Assembly: GCF_035762905.1 (NCBI RefSeq)
Contig: NZ_DASUCC010000077.1
Location: 124,001-188,000 of the forward strand
Direction of reading: 5' to 3'
Length of the DNA stretch: 64,000 nt
From: DASYTH01 sp035762905
Lineage (GTDB): Bacteria; Actinomycetota; Actinomycetes; Mycobacteriales; Pseudonocardiaceae
Positions 15,694 through 23,243 of the stretch are shown one piece after another; within the stretch, counting starts at the first letter, position 1; each line of letters begins with the position of its first letter. The notes below the pieces were generated by a model. The model saw only the letters and a list, made by a program, of their open reading frames with translations, was not told the DNA's origin and ran no database searches. Both the position numbers and the translations under genes were made by a program.

Positions 15694-16966
15694 CGGCGGT
15701 CTCCCCGACCTCGCTGTCCATGGCGTCGCTCTCCCGCCAGTCCTCAGGGAGCAGGTGGTCCAGGATGTCGTCGACGGTGACCGCGCCGAGCAGGTGCTCC
15801 TGGTCGTCCAGCACCGGCGCGCAGACCAGGTTGTAGGCGGCGAAGTACTTTGCCACCCGGACCAGCGAGTCGGCCGGGCGCAGGCTGGTCAGCTCGGTGT
15901 CCACGGCCGCGGCGACCAGGCTGGACGGCGGCTCGCGGAGCAGGCGCTGGGTGTGCACGCAGCCGAGGTACTTGCCGGTGGGGGTGTCGGTCGGCGGCCG
16001 GCAGACGAACACCATGCTGGCCAGCGCCGGGGTGAGATCGGGGTTGCGCACCCGGGCCAGCGCCTCGGCCACCGGCGCGTCCGGGGTGAGCACGATCGGC
16101 TCCGGGGTCATCAGCCCGCCTGCGCTGTAGGTCTCGTACTCCAGCAGCCGGCGCACCGGCGCGGACTCCTCCGGTTCCATCAGCGCGAGCAGCCGGTTCT
16201 TGTCCATCTCGGACAGTTCGGCGAGCAGGTCGGCCGCGTCGTCGGGATCCATGGCCTCCAGTACATCCGCCGCCCGTTCATCGTCCAAACGCGACAGCAC
16301 GTCCTTCTGGTCGTCGTCCGGCAGTTCCTGGAGCACGTCGGCGAGCCGCTCGTCGTCGAGTGCCTCGGCCACCTCGTAGCGCCGCTTGGCCGGCAGGTCG
16401 TGCAGTGCGGCGGCGACGTCGGTGGCGCGCATCCGGTCGAACAGGGCGAGCAGGTGCACCGCACCCTGTGGTGCGTGGATCAGCTCGGTCATGGCGGGCG
16501 TGTCGACCTCGTCCCAGGACAGCACCTTCACCGGGCCGCGCCGGCCGATCCGGCCCACCTTCTCGCGGACCGCCAGCCGGGCCAGCACCCAGTCCCGGGT
16601 CCTGGTCGGCTCGATCGCGGCGTCCAGCACGGTGGCGGTCGCCCCGGTCATCCGGATCGTCACCCGGGCGTCGATCAGCTGGCCGATCACCTGCACCTCG
16701 TTGGGGCGCGCGGTGAACCGGCGCAGGTTGACCGAGCCGGTGGCCAGCGTGACCGCGTTGGGTTCGATGGCGGTGACCCGCAGCATCGGCACGAAGATCC
16801 GCCGCCGGGTGGCCAGCTCGACGACCATGCCGAGCACCCGCGGTGCCGCGTGGTCGATCCGCAGGGCCACCACCAGGTCGCGGATCTTGCCGATCGATTC
16901 GCCGTCCGGTCCGAACACCGGCAGGCCGATGAGTTGCGCGACGTACACCTTTGACGTGGTGGCCAC
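15686..16966 (-). CDS. PRC-barrel / MgtE-N / CBS domain protein (MgtE-like, no transporter domain)
   Basis: 426 residues from GTG 16966. Order: a PRC-barrel-like start (VYVAQLIGLPVFGPDGESIGKIRDLVV), the MgtE intracellular N domain made of helical repeats (ALHDLPAKRRYEVAEALDDERLADVL, LDDERAADVLEAMDPDDAADLL), then a CBS pair (AGGLMTPEPIVLTPDAPVAEAL and APVLDDQEHLLGAVTVDDIL). The MgtE transmembrane domain is missing, so it is probably a regulatory or sensor protein for Mg2+ or nucleotides. The frame extends to TTG 17038, but GTG 16966 matches where related proteins begin. Confidence 0.85.
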   Translation of the reverse strand: MATTSKVYVAQLIGLPVFGPDGESIGKIRDLVVALRIDHAAPRVLGMVVELATRRRIFVPMLRVTAIEPNAVTLATGSVNLRRFTARPNEVQVIGQLIDARVTIRMTGATATVLDAAIEPTRTRDWVLARLAVREKVGRIGRRGPVKVLSWDEVDTPAMTELIHAPQGAVHLLALFDRMRATDVAAALHDLPAKRRYEVAEALDDERLADVLQELPDDDQKDVLSRLDDERAADVLEAMDPDDAADLLAELSEMDKNRLLALMEPEESAPVRRLLEYETYSAGGLMTPEPIVLTPDAPVAEALARVRNPDLTPALASMVFVCRPPTDTPTGKYLGCVHTQRLLREPPSSLVAAAVDTELTSLRPADSLVRVAKYFAAYNLVCAPVLDDQEHLLGAVTVDDILDHLLPEDWRESDAMDSEVGETADA

Positions 16967-17069
16967 GGTGATCAGGCTAGTTGCCGGCACTCGTTCGGAC
17001 ACCCGGGCGGTTGGTCTGCGGGGTGGCGTTGCCGACAACCGTGCCGGCGGCGGGTGGTTCCGGTCCTAG

Positions 17070-17084
17070 GGTTACCGGTAGGTA
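17070..17084 (+). promoter_or_regulatory. Shared 15-nt motif upstream of the CoA-ester lyase pair
   Basis: GGTTACCGGTAGGTA ends 23 bp before ATG 17108. Its near-copy in inverted orientation (GGTTACCGGTCAGTA read on the minus strand, 20248-20262) precedes the acyl-CoA dehydrogenase; 13 of 15 bases match. Probable common operator; the regulator is unknown. Confidence 0.45.
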
Positions 17085-17107
17085 GCGGACCGCCGGATGG
17101 AGGCAAG

Positions 17108-18184
17108 ATGCGTTCCCCGAAGGACTTCTTCCGCCCACTCGCCGTCGGCGCGCCAGCCCCGGTGCGGGAGATCCCGGTGCGGCCGTCCCGGATGATCCAC
17201 TTCTTCGACCCGGGCAACCCGAAGATGGTGGCCAAGGTTCCGGACCTGGCGCCTCAGGTCGACGTGCTGTTGGGCAACCTGGAGGACGCCGTCCCGGCCG
17301 ACCGCAAGGAGGCCGCCCGGGCCGGGCTGGTCACCATCGCGCGGGGCACCGACTTCGGCGACACCCAGCTGTGGACTCGGGTGAACAGCCTGGACTCGCC
17401 GTGGGTCCTCGACGACCTGCTGACGCTGGTCACCGAGGTCGGCGACAAGCTCGACGTGATCATGATCCCGAAGGTCGAGGGGCCGGAGGACGTGCACTAC
17501 GCCGACCGGCTGCTGGCCCAGCTGGAGGCGCGGGCCGGCCTGTCCCGGCCGCTGCTGCTGCACGCGATCCTGGAGACCGCCAGCGGGGTGGCCCGGGTCG
17601 AGGAGATCGCCATGGCCAGCCCGCGGATGCAGGGCCTCTCGCTCGGGCCCGCGGACCTGGCGGCCAGCCGGCGGATGAAGACCACCCGGGTCGGCGGCGG
17701 GCATCCGGGCTACCTGGTCCGCACCGACCCGGTCTCCGCCGACCTGACCGAGGGGCGGGTCACCTCCCAGCAGGATCCGTGGCACTACACGATCGCCCGC
17801 ATGGTGGACGCCTGCGCCGCGGCCGGGATCCTGCCGTTCTACGGGCCGTTCGGCGACATCCGCGACACCGTGGCCTGCGAGGACCAGTTCCGCGCCGCCT
17901 ACCTGCTCGGCTGCGTCGGGGCGTGGAGCCTGCATCCGGCGCAGATCGCCATCGCCCGCAAGGTGTTCTCGCCGGATCCGGCCGATGTGGCCTGGGCCCG
18001 CCGGGTGCTCGCGGCGATGGGCGACGGCACCGGCACGCTGATGCTGGACGGCAAGATGCAGGACGACGCCACCGTGAAACAGTGCCGGGTGGTGGCCGAA
18101 CTGGCCGACGCGCTGGCCGCCCGGGACCCGGAACTGGCGCACGCCTACGAGACCGCGACGAAGGAGGCGCTGGCCGGTGATTGA
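17108..18184 (+). CDS. HpcH/HpaI-family CoA-ester lyase (malyl-CoA/beta-methylmalyl-CoA lyase type)
   Basis: 358 residues of the citrate-lyase-beta TIM-barrel family. Visible are the NLEDAVPADRKEAAR metal and CoA segment, the IMIPKVEGPEDV strand, ILETASGVARVEEIAMA and the late LHPAQIAIARKVFSP motif. Members this long act as malyl-CoA or beta-methylmalyl-CoA lyases of the ethylmalonyl-CoA pathway; the exact substrate is inferred. ATG 17108 has a GGAGG ribosome site. It overlaps a second lyase by 8 bp. Confidence 0.85.
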   Translation: MRSPKDFFRPLAVGAPAPVREIPVRPSRMIHFFDPGNPKMVAKVPDLAPQVDVLLGNLEDAVPADRKEAARAGLVTIARGTDFGDTQLWTRVNSLDSPWVLDDLLTLVTEVGDKLDVIMIPKVEGPEDVHYADRLLAQLEARAGLSRPLLLHAILETASGVARVEEIAMASPRMQGLSLGPADLAASRRMKTTRVGGGHPGYLVRTDPVSADLTEGRVTSQQDPWHYTIARMVDACAAAGILPFYGPFGDIRDTVACEDQFRAAYLLGCVGAWSLHPAQIAIARKVFSPDPADVAWARRVLAAMGDGTGTLMLDGKMQDDATVKQCRVVAELADALAARDPELAHAYETATKEALAGD

Positions 18185-19067
18185 GCCACTGCCCGAGCCG
18201 ACCACCCGGCCCCGCCGCTCGGTGCTGTACATGCCCGGGGCCAACGAGCGGGCGCTGGAGAAGGCCAGGACGCTGCCCGCCGACGCGCTGATCCTCGACC
18301 TGGAGGACGCGGTGGCGCCGGACGCGAAGGCCGACGCCCGCGAGCGGGTGTGCGCGGCGGTGGCCGCGGGCAGCTACGGCCGTCGTGAGGTGGCCATTCG
18401 GGTCAACGGGCTGGACACCCCGTGGCACGCAGACGATTTGCGCGCCGCCGCGGCGGTCGGGCCGGACGCCGTGCTGGTGCCGAAGGTCAACTCGGCCAGC
18501 GAGGTGCACGCGATCGAGCGGGCGCTGCGCGCGGCCGGGGCGGGCGAGGACACGGCGATCTGGGCCATGCTGGAAACCCCGGTGGCGATGCTGAACGCCT
18601 ATGACATCGCCCGGGAGAGTGCCCGGCTGACCGTGCTGGTCATGGGCACCAACGACCTGGCCAACGAACTGCACGCCGAGCACGTGCCCGGCCGGGCGCC
18701 GTTGCTCGGCGGCCTGTCGCTGGCGCTGCTCGCGGCCAGGGCGACCGGCAAGGCGATCCTGGACGGCGTCTACAACGACGTGCGCGACCTGGCCGGGTTC
18801 GAGGCGGAATGCCGGCAGGGCAGGGAGTTCGGCTTCGACGGCAAGACGCTGATCCACCCGGGGCAGCTCGAGCCGTGCAACCGGATCTTCGCGCCGTCCG
18901 AGGCGGAGGTGGCCGGCGCGCGCCGGATCATCGACGCGTTCGACGAGGCGATGCGGGACGGCCGGGGCGTGGTCACCGTGGACGGCCGGATGATCGAGCA
19001 CCTGCACGTGGCCAACGCCCGCCGGGTGCTCGCGCTCGCCGCCGCCGTCGCGGATCTGTCGGCGTAG
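18177..19067 (+). CDS. Second CoA-ester lyase/thioesterase (CitE-like)
   Basis: 296 residues of the CitE-like family: RSVLYMPGANERALEKA at the start, LILDLEDAVAPDAKADAR with the metal-binding acid, AVLVPKVNSASEV, MLETPVAMLNAYDIA and GKTLIHPGQLEPCNRIF near the end. The closest functional idea is (S)-malyl-CoA thioesterase (Mcl2-like), which would partner the upstream lyase; citramalyl-CoA lyase is an alternative. GTG 18177 overlaps the previous stop by 8 bp, so the pair is one translational unit. Confidence 0.85.
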   Translation: MIEPLPEPTTRPRRSVLYMPGANERALEKARTLPADALILDLEDAVAPDAKADARERVCAAVAAGSYGRREVAIRVNGLDTPWHADDLRAAAAVGPDAVLVPKVNSASEVHAIERALRAAGAGEDTAIWAMLETPVAMLNAYDIARESARLTVLVMGTNDLANELHAEHVPGRAPLLGGLSLALLAARATGKAILDGVYNDVRDLAGFEAECRQGREFGFDGKTLIHPGQLEPCNRIFAPSEAEVAGARRIIDAFDEAMRDGRGVVTVDGRMIEHLHVANARRVLALAAAVADLSA

Positions 19068-19122
19068 CATCGAGGGGTAGCCGCGGGTTGTCGAGTTTCC
19101 CGCGCCTGGTTGGGAGTTCGCC

Positions 19123-19923
19123 ATGCTCCTGAGCTGGATCCTGCTTGGTGTCCTGGTTTTCGTCGTCCTCTGGGTGAGCTCCACCGTGCGGGTGGTCAAG
19201 CAGTACGAACGCGGGCTGGTGTTCCGGTTCGGCCGGGTGCAGACCCGGGTCCGGGAGCCGGGTCTGCAGTTCCTCCGGCCGGTCTCCGACCGGTTGGAGA
19301 AGGTGAACATGCAGATCGTCACGATGCCGGTGCCGGCCCAGGAGGGCATCACCAAGGACAACGTGACGGTCAAGGTCGACGCGGTGGTCTATTTCAAGGT
19401 GATCGATCCGACCCTGGCGATCGTCAACGTCGAGGACTACCGGTTCGCGATCGGGCAGGTGGCCCAGACGTCGCTGCGGTCGATCATCGGCAAGAGCGAC
19501 CTGGACGATCTGCTGTCCAACCGGGAGCAGCTCAACCAGGGGCTGGAGATGATGATCGACAGCCCGGCGCTGGAGTGGGGCGTGCACATCGACCGGGTGG
19601 AGATCAAGGACGTCGCGCTGCCGGAGTCGATGAAACGCTCGATGTCCCGGCAGGCCGAGGCCGAGCGCGAGCGGCGGGCCCGGGTGATCTCGGCCGACGG
19701 CGAACTGCAGGCCTCGCACAAGCTGGCCGAGGCGGCGGCGACGATGGCGGACACGCCGTCCGCGCTGCAACTGCGGCTGCTGGAGACCGTGGTGCAGGTG
19801 GCGGCGGAGAAGAACTCGACGCTGGTGCTGCCGTTCCCGGTGGAGCTGCTGCGGTTCCTTGAGGCGTCGAGCCGGGCGGTGACCGAACGGTCACAATCCG
19901 CCAAGGACGTCACGGACGGTTAA
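19123..19923 (+). CDS. SPFH/Band 7 membrane protein (slipin type)
   Basis: 266 residues. One N-terminal membrane helix (LLGVLVFVVLWVSSTV) is followed by the Band 7 domain: VVKQYERGLVFRFGRVQTR, MQIVTMPVPAQEGITKDNVTVKVDAVVYFKV, then an Ala/Glu-rich helix (RQAEAERERRARVISADGELQAS). Family members form membrane-associated oligomers and often regulate proteases or membrane organisation. No NfeD or FtsH gene is next to it. It is read as a single gene with an imperfect hairpin downstream. Confidence 0.92.
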   Translation: MLLSWILLGVLVFVVLWVSSTVRVVKQYERGLVFRFGRVQTRVREPGLQFLRPVSDRLEKVNMQIVTMPVPAQEGITKDNVTVKVDAVVYFKVIDPTLAIVNVEDYRFAIGQVAQTSLRSIIGKSDLDDLLSNREQLNQGLEMMIDSPALEWGVHIDRVEIKDVALPESMKRSMSRQAEAERERRARVISADGELQASHKLAEAAATMADTPSALQLRLLETVVQVAAEKNSTLVLPFPVELLRFLEASSRAVTERSQSAKDVTDG

Positions 19924-19950
19924 TAAGGACGTCGCAGCGCGTCAAAGGTT

Positions 19951-19977
19951 GCCGTGAGATAACGCACAGATCACGGC
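19951..19977. terminator. 7-bp inverted repeat after the SPFH gene
   Basis: GCCGTGA (19951-19957) and TCACGGC (19971-19977), 13 bases apart, lie 28 bp beyond the SPFH stop and 45 bp before the zinc-ribbon start. It could end the SPFH message or be an operator for the next gene. Confidence 0.4.
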
Positions 19978-20021
19978 CCGGGGTTGCCACTTGCCCACCC
20001 ATTCGGGTGAGGCTGTAGGCC

Positions 20022-20201
20022 ATGGGTAGACACAGCGTCGTCAAGGACCGCCGAACTTCGCGTTTGTTCGGCCGGGGACGCCGCCACGACGACCTTTTCG
20101 AGCGCAGTTTCAAGAGCTGCCACGGTTGCGGTGTGGACGTGTACGTACTGGCCGAGGACTGCCGCGAGTGCGGCCACCGGGTGGAGCACCGCGGCCGTTG
20201 A
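20022..20201 (+). CDS. 59-residue zinc-ribbon protein
   Basis: A short basic protein. The first half is Arg-rich (KDRRTSRLFGRGRRHDD) and the second carries two CxxC knuckles, Cys33-x2-Cys36 and Cys47-x2-Cys50 (SCHGCG and DCRECG), which can bind one zinc. No named family is recognised; nucleic-acid or ribosome binding is a guess from the basic N-terminus. Codon use matches the neighbours. The start has only a weak purine-rich site. It runs up to the acyl-CoA dehydrogenase upstream region. Confidence 0.7.
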   Translation: MGRHSVVKDRRTSRLFGRGRRHDDLFERSFKSCHGCGVDVYVLAEDCRECGHRVEHRGR

Positions 20202-20247
20202 GTGGTGCTGCGCACCTTCCTTGCGCGAACGGGCGTTAACCGCGAGA

Positions 20248-20262
20248 TACTGACCGGTAACC
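20248..20262 (-). promoter_or_regulatory. Shared 15-nt motif upstream of acyl-CoA dehydrogenase
   Basis: Plus strand TACTGACCGGTAACC; on the minus strand it reads GGTTACCGGTCAGTA, matching 13 of 15 bases of the site at 17070-17084 before the CoA-ester lyases. It overlaps GATACT (20246-20251), a possible -10, which suits a repressor site. The start codon is 24 bp downstream. Confidence 0.45.
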
Positions 20263-20285
20263 CCGTCCCCGAAAAGGGAGCTCCG

Positions 20286-21482
20286 ATGGCCCGCCTTGCC
20301 CAGACCGCAGGACTGACCGACGTTCAGCGCGAGATTCTCGCGACGGTCCGCGACTTCGTGGACAAGGAGATCATCCCGCACGCACAGGCCCTCGAGCACG
20401 CCGACAGCTATCCGGCGGACATCGTCGACGGAATGAAGGAGATGGGGCTGTTCGGCCTCACCATCCCGGAGTCCTACGGCGGGCTCGGCGAGTCGCTGCT
20501 CACCTACGCGCTGGTGGTGGAGCAGATCGCCCGGGGCTGGATGAGCGTGTCCGGTGTGATCAACACACACTTCATCGTCGCGCACATGATCAAGCAGCAC
20601 GGCACCGACGCGCAGCAGGACCATTTCCTGCCGAAGATGGCCACCGGCGAGATCCGGGGCTCGTTCTCCATGTCCGAACCGGACCTTGGCTCGGACGTGG
20701 CCGCGATCAAGACCAGGGCGAAGCGGGACGGCGACTCCTACGTCATCGACGGCGCCAAGATGTGGCTGACCAACGGCGGCAGCTCCAACCTGATCGCGCT
20801 GCTGGTGCGCACCGACGAGGGGGCCGACAAGCCGCACCAGAACCTCACCGCGTTCCTGGTGGAGAAGCCGGAGGGGTTCGGCGAGGTGGCGCCCGGCCTG
20901 ACCATCCCCGGCAAGATCGACAAGATGGGGTACAAGGGCGTCGACACCACCGAGGCGGTGTTCGACGGCTACCGGATCGGTTCGGACAAGATCCTCGGCG
21001 AGGCGCCGGGCCGCGGTTTCGCGCAGATGATGGACGGCGTGGAGGTCGGCCGGGTGAACGTGGCCGCGCGGGCGTGCGGCATCTCCATCCGGGCGTTCGA
21101 GCTGGCCGTCGAGTACGCCCAGCAGCGCCGCACGTTCGGCAAGCCGATCGCCGAGCACCAGGCCATCGCGTTCAAGCTGGCCGAGATGGCCACCAAGGTC
21201 GAGGCCGCGCACCTGATGATGGTCAACGCGGCCCGGCTCAAGGACTCCGGCGAGCGCAACGACGTCGAGGCCGGCATGGCCAAGCTGCTCGCCTCGGAGT
21301 ACTGCGCCGAGGTGACCCAGGAGGCGTTCCGGATCCACGGCGGTTACGGCTACTCCAAGGAGTACGAGATCGAGCGCCTGATGCGCGAGGCGCCGTTCCT
21401 GCTGATCGGCGAGGGCACCAGCGAGATCCAGAAGACCATCATCAGCCGAGGTCTGCTCCGGGAATACCGGTCGCGGGGCTAA
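20286..21482 (+). CDS. Acyl-CoA dehydrogenase (possibly methylsuccinyl-CoA dehydrogenase)
   Basis: 398 residues with the FAD-containing acyl-CoA dehydrogenase pattern: GSFSMSEPDLGSDVAA and WLTNGGSSNLI at the flavin site, QQRRTFGKPIAEHQAIAFKLAEMA, and the C-terminal EAFRIHGGYGYSKEYEIERLMREA with the usual catalytic-base region. The start ATG has AAGGGAG upstream. The nearby lyases and the shared 15-nt motif suggest the ethylmalonyl-CoA pathway, where methylsuccinyl-CoA is oxidised; this is inference, since crotonyl-CoA carboxylase/reductase and mesaconyl-CoA hydratase are not present here. Confidence 0.92.
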   Translation: MARLAQTAGLTDVQREILATVRDFVDKEIIPHAQALEHADSYPADIVDGMKEMGLFGLTIPESYGGLGESLLTYALVVEQIARGWMSVSGVINTHFIVAHMIKQHGTDAQQDHFLPKMATGEIRGSFSMSEPDLGSDVAAIKTRAKRDGDSYVIDGAKMWLTNGGSSNLIALLVRTDEGADKPHQNLTAFLVEKPEGFGEVAPGLTIPGKIDKMGYKGVDTTEAVFDGYRIGSDKILGEAPGRGFAQMMDGVEVGRVNVAARACGISIRAFELAVEYAQQRRTFGKPIAEHQAIAFKLAEMATKVEAAHLMMVNAARLKDSGERNDVEAGMAKLLASEYCAEVTQEAFRIHGGYGYSKEYEIERLMREAPFLLIGEGTSEIQKTIISRGLLREYRSRG

Positions 21483-21487
21483 CCAGG

Positions 21488-21503
21488 CGTCCCGAATGGG
21501 ACG
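21488..21503 (+). terminator. Short hairpin after the acyl-CoA dehydrogenase
   Basis: CGTCCC, loop GAAT, GGGACG, starting 5 bp beyond the stop codon. A 6-bp G+C-rich stem without a T tract. Confidence 0.5.
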
Positions 21504-21520
21504 ATCGTGGCATCATTGCA

Positions 21521-22039
21521 ATGGTGAGCGGTGCGTTTTCCGGCTCGGCGCGAGGCGGCCAGGGCCTACCGAGGGTGCCGACGCCGCCGTCCGGGTGGCC
21601 GATCGGCTCCTATGACACGTACGCCGAAGCCCACCGGGCGGTGGAGTACCTGGCCACCAACGATTTCCCGGTGCAGGAAGTGACCATCGTCGGGGTCGAC
21701 CTGATGCTGGTCGAGCGGGTCATCGGGCGGTTGAGCTGGCCCAAGGTGCTCGCCACGGGTGCGCTGTCCGGTGCCTGGTTCGGCCTGTTCGTCGGGTTGC
21801 TGCTCGGGGTGTTCAGCCAGCAGGCCATGTCCTTCGCGCCGATCCTGGTCGGCCTCGTCTCGGGTGTCCTGTTCGGGATGGTGTTCGCCGCGGTCGGCTA
21901 CGCGACAACCCGGAGCGGCCGGGAGATCGCTTCGGCCAGCCAACTGGTCGCCGGCCGCTACGACGTGCTCGCCCAGCCGCGCAACGCCGAGAAGGCCAGG
22001 GATCTGCTGGCCAAGCTCGCCATGCGACCGAGCACCTGA
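21521..22039 (+). CDS. General-stress-protein 17M-like membrane protein
   Basis: 172 residues. The N-terminal domain (WPIGSYDTYAEAHRAVEYLATNDFPVQEVTIVG) is the YflT/GSP17M-like fold, followed by two membrane helices (GALSGAWFGLFVGLLLGVFS and APILVGLVSGVLFGMVFAAVG) and a short C-terminal domain ending AEKARDLLAKLAM. Mycobacteria have a protein of the same size and design at this place. Function unknown. ATG 21521 and GTG 21524 are equally placed. Confidence 0.85.
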   Translation: MVSGAFSGSARGGQGLPRVPTPPSGWPIGSYDTYAEAHRAVEYLATNDFPVQEVTIVGVDLMLVERVIGRLSWPKVLATGALSGAWFGLFVGLLLGVFSQQAMSFAPILVGLVSGVLFGMVFAAVGYATTRSGREIASASQLVAGRYDVLAQPRNAEKARDLLAKLAMRPST

Positions 22040-22120
22040 GCTGTCCATACTGGACTGGTGTTCGTCCACAATGTTCGGGCCGAGTCGCATCCGGGCGGTT
22101 GAGAGGACTCTCAGTCGCCG

Positions 22121-22146
22121 GGAACGGACCGCGCGGTGGTTTCGTT
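22121..22146 (+). promoter_or_regulatory. ECF-type promoter (GGAAC-N17-CGTT) before the DMT transporter
   Basis: GGAAC at 22121-22125 and CGTT at 22143-22146, spaced by 17. The same pattern and spacing overlap the sigE start in this window. A hairpin TTCGTTG-AGGTT-CAACGAA (22141-22159) overlaps the -10 side. The leader to ATG 22260 would be about 105 bases. Confidence 0.4.
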
Positions 22147-22259
22147 GAGGTTCAACGAACCGCTACCTGCGATCTCGGAGCGGCCATGACGTCGAGGGGG
22201 ACCGGCAGTCGTCCGGTGGTGCCGGCCCGGAGGGTCCTTTGTGGACTTGAGGTGGCCGG

Positions 22260-23168
22260 ATGATCACGCTCGCCATCGTGTTCGCGGTGCTCGGCGCCAC
22301 CCTGTCCGCGGTCGGCGTTCAGTTCCAGGCCGCAGGCGTGCGGGACGAGTCGCGGGATTCCGGGCTGCAACTGCGCGGGTTGGCCCGACTGGCCCGCAAC
22401 CCACGCTGGCTGGCCGGGCTCGCCGTGCTCTCGGTGTGCGCGGTGCTGCAGATCCTGGCGCTCGCCCTGGCACCGGTCACCGTGGTGGCGCCGATCGTGG
22501 TGCTCGCCCTTCCGGTCAGCGTGGTGATCAACGCGCGGGCCACCGGGATCCGACTGGACGCCGCCGCGCTGTTCGCGGTGGTGGCCAGCACCGGCGGCGT
22601 CGCGCTGTTCGTGGTGCTGGTCGCCGGTGCGGCGAAGTCCGTGGAGTTCCCGGACAGTGCGGTGCTGCGGGCCGGTGAGATCGTCGCGGTGGCCGTGCTG
22701 GTGCTCGGCGTCGCGGGCGCGCTGCGGCACGGGATCGTGCGGTGCGTGGCGTTCGCCGCGGCCACCGGCTGCGCCTACGGCCTGGTGTCGATCCTGGTTC
22801 GCGACGTCACCTTCGGCTTCCAGCAGGGCGGCCTCTCCGCCGTGTCCCCGCTGGCCATGACCGGTCTGGTGCTGGCGTTCGGTGCCGGATCCTGGCTGCT
22901 CCAACTGGCCTACTCCAGCGGGCCGCCGGATGTGGTGGTGGGTTGCCAGACCGTGCTGAACCCGCTGGTGGCCACGGCGATCGGGATCGGGCTGCTGGAC
23001 GAGACCGTGGACGCAGGCGGCTGGCGCGGCCTCGGCCTGGCCGCCGGTGCGCTGGCGGCGATCGCCGGGGTTGCGGTGCTGGCCAGGCATCATCCGGACG
23101 CGATGCGCCGGGCCGGCGGGTCGAATTCCGGTGCTACGGCGCGCAGTTCCGCCGAACCCGGTGCGTAA
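22260..23168 (+). CDS. DMT-superfamily (EamA-like) membrane transporter
   Basis: 302 residues with eight to ten hydrophobic helices and the internal two-fold pattern of drug/metabolite transporters (ALAPVTVVAPIVVLALPVSVVIN in the first half, SGPPDVVVGCQTVLNPLVATAIGIGLLDE in the second). The ALxPVxVVAPI and later LDE elements resemble Mg2+/NIPA-like and EamA-type exporters. The substrate is unknown. The start has GAGGTGG upstream. A stress-type ECF promoter lies about 115 bp upstream. Confidence 0.82.
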   Translation: MITLAIVFAVLGATLSAVGVQFQAAGVRDESRDSGLQLRGLARLARNPRWLAGLAVLSVCAVLQILALALAPVTVVAPIVVLALPVSVVINARATGIRLDAAALFAVVASTGGVALFVVLVAGAAKSVEFPDSAVLRAGEIVAVAVLVLGVAGALRHGIVRCVAFAAATGCAYGLVSILVRDVTFGFQQGGLSAVSPLAMTGLVLAFGAGSWLLQLAYSSGPPDVVVGCQTVLNPLVATAIGIGLLDETVDAGGWRGLGLAAGALAAIAGVAVLARHHPDAMRRAGGSNSGATARSSAEPGA

Positions 23169-23243
23169 TGGTGCGCGGCCGTGCCACGATGCCACGATCA
23201 ACGGAGCGTGTCCGACAACTGCGATCAGTACTGGGCGAACGTG

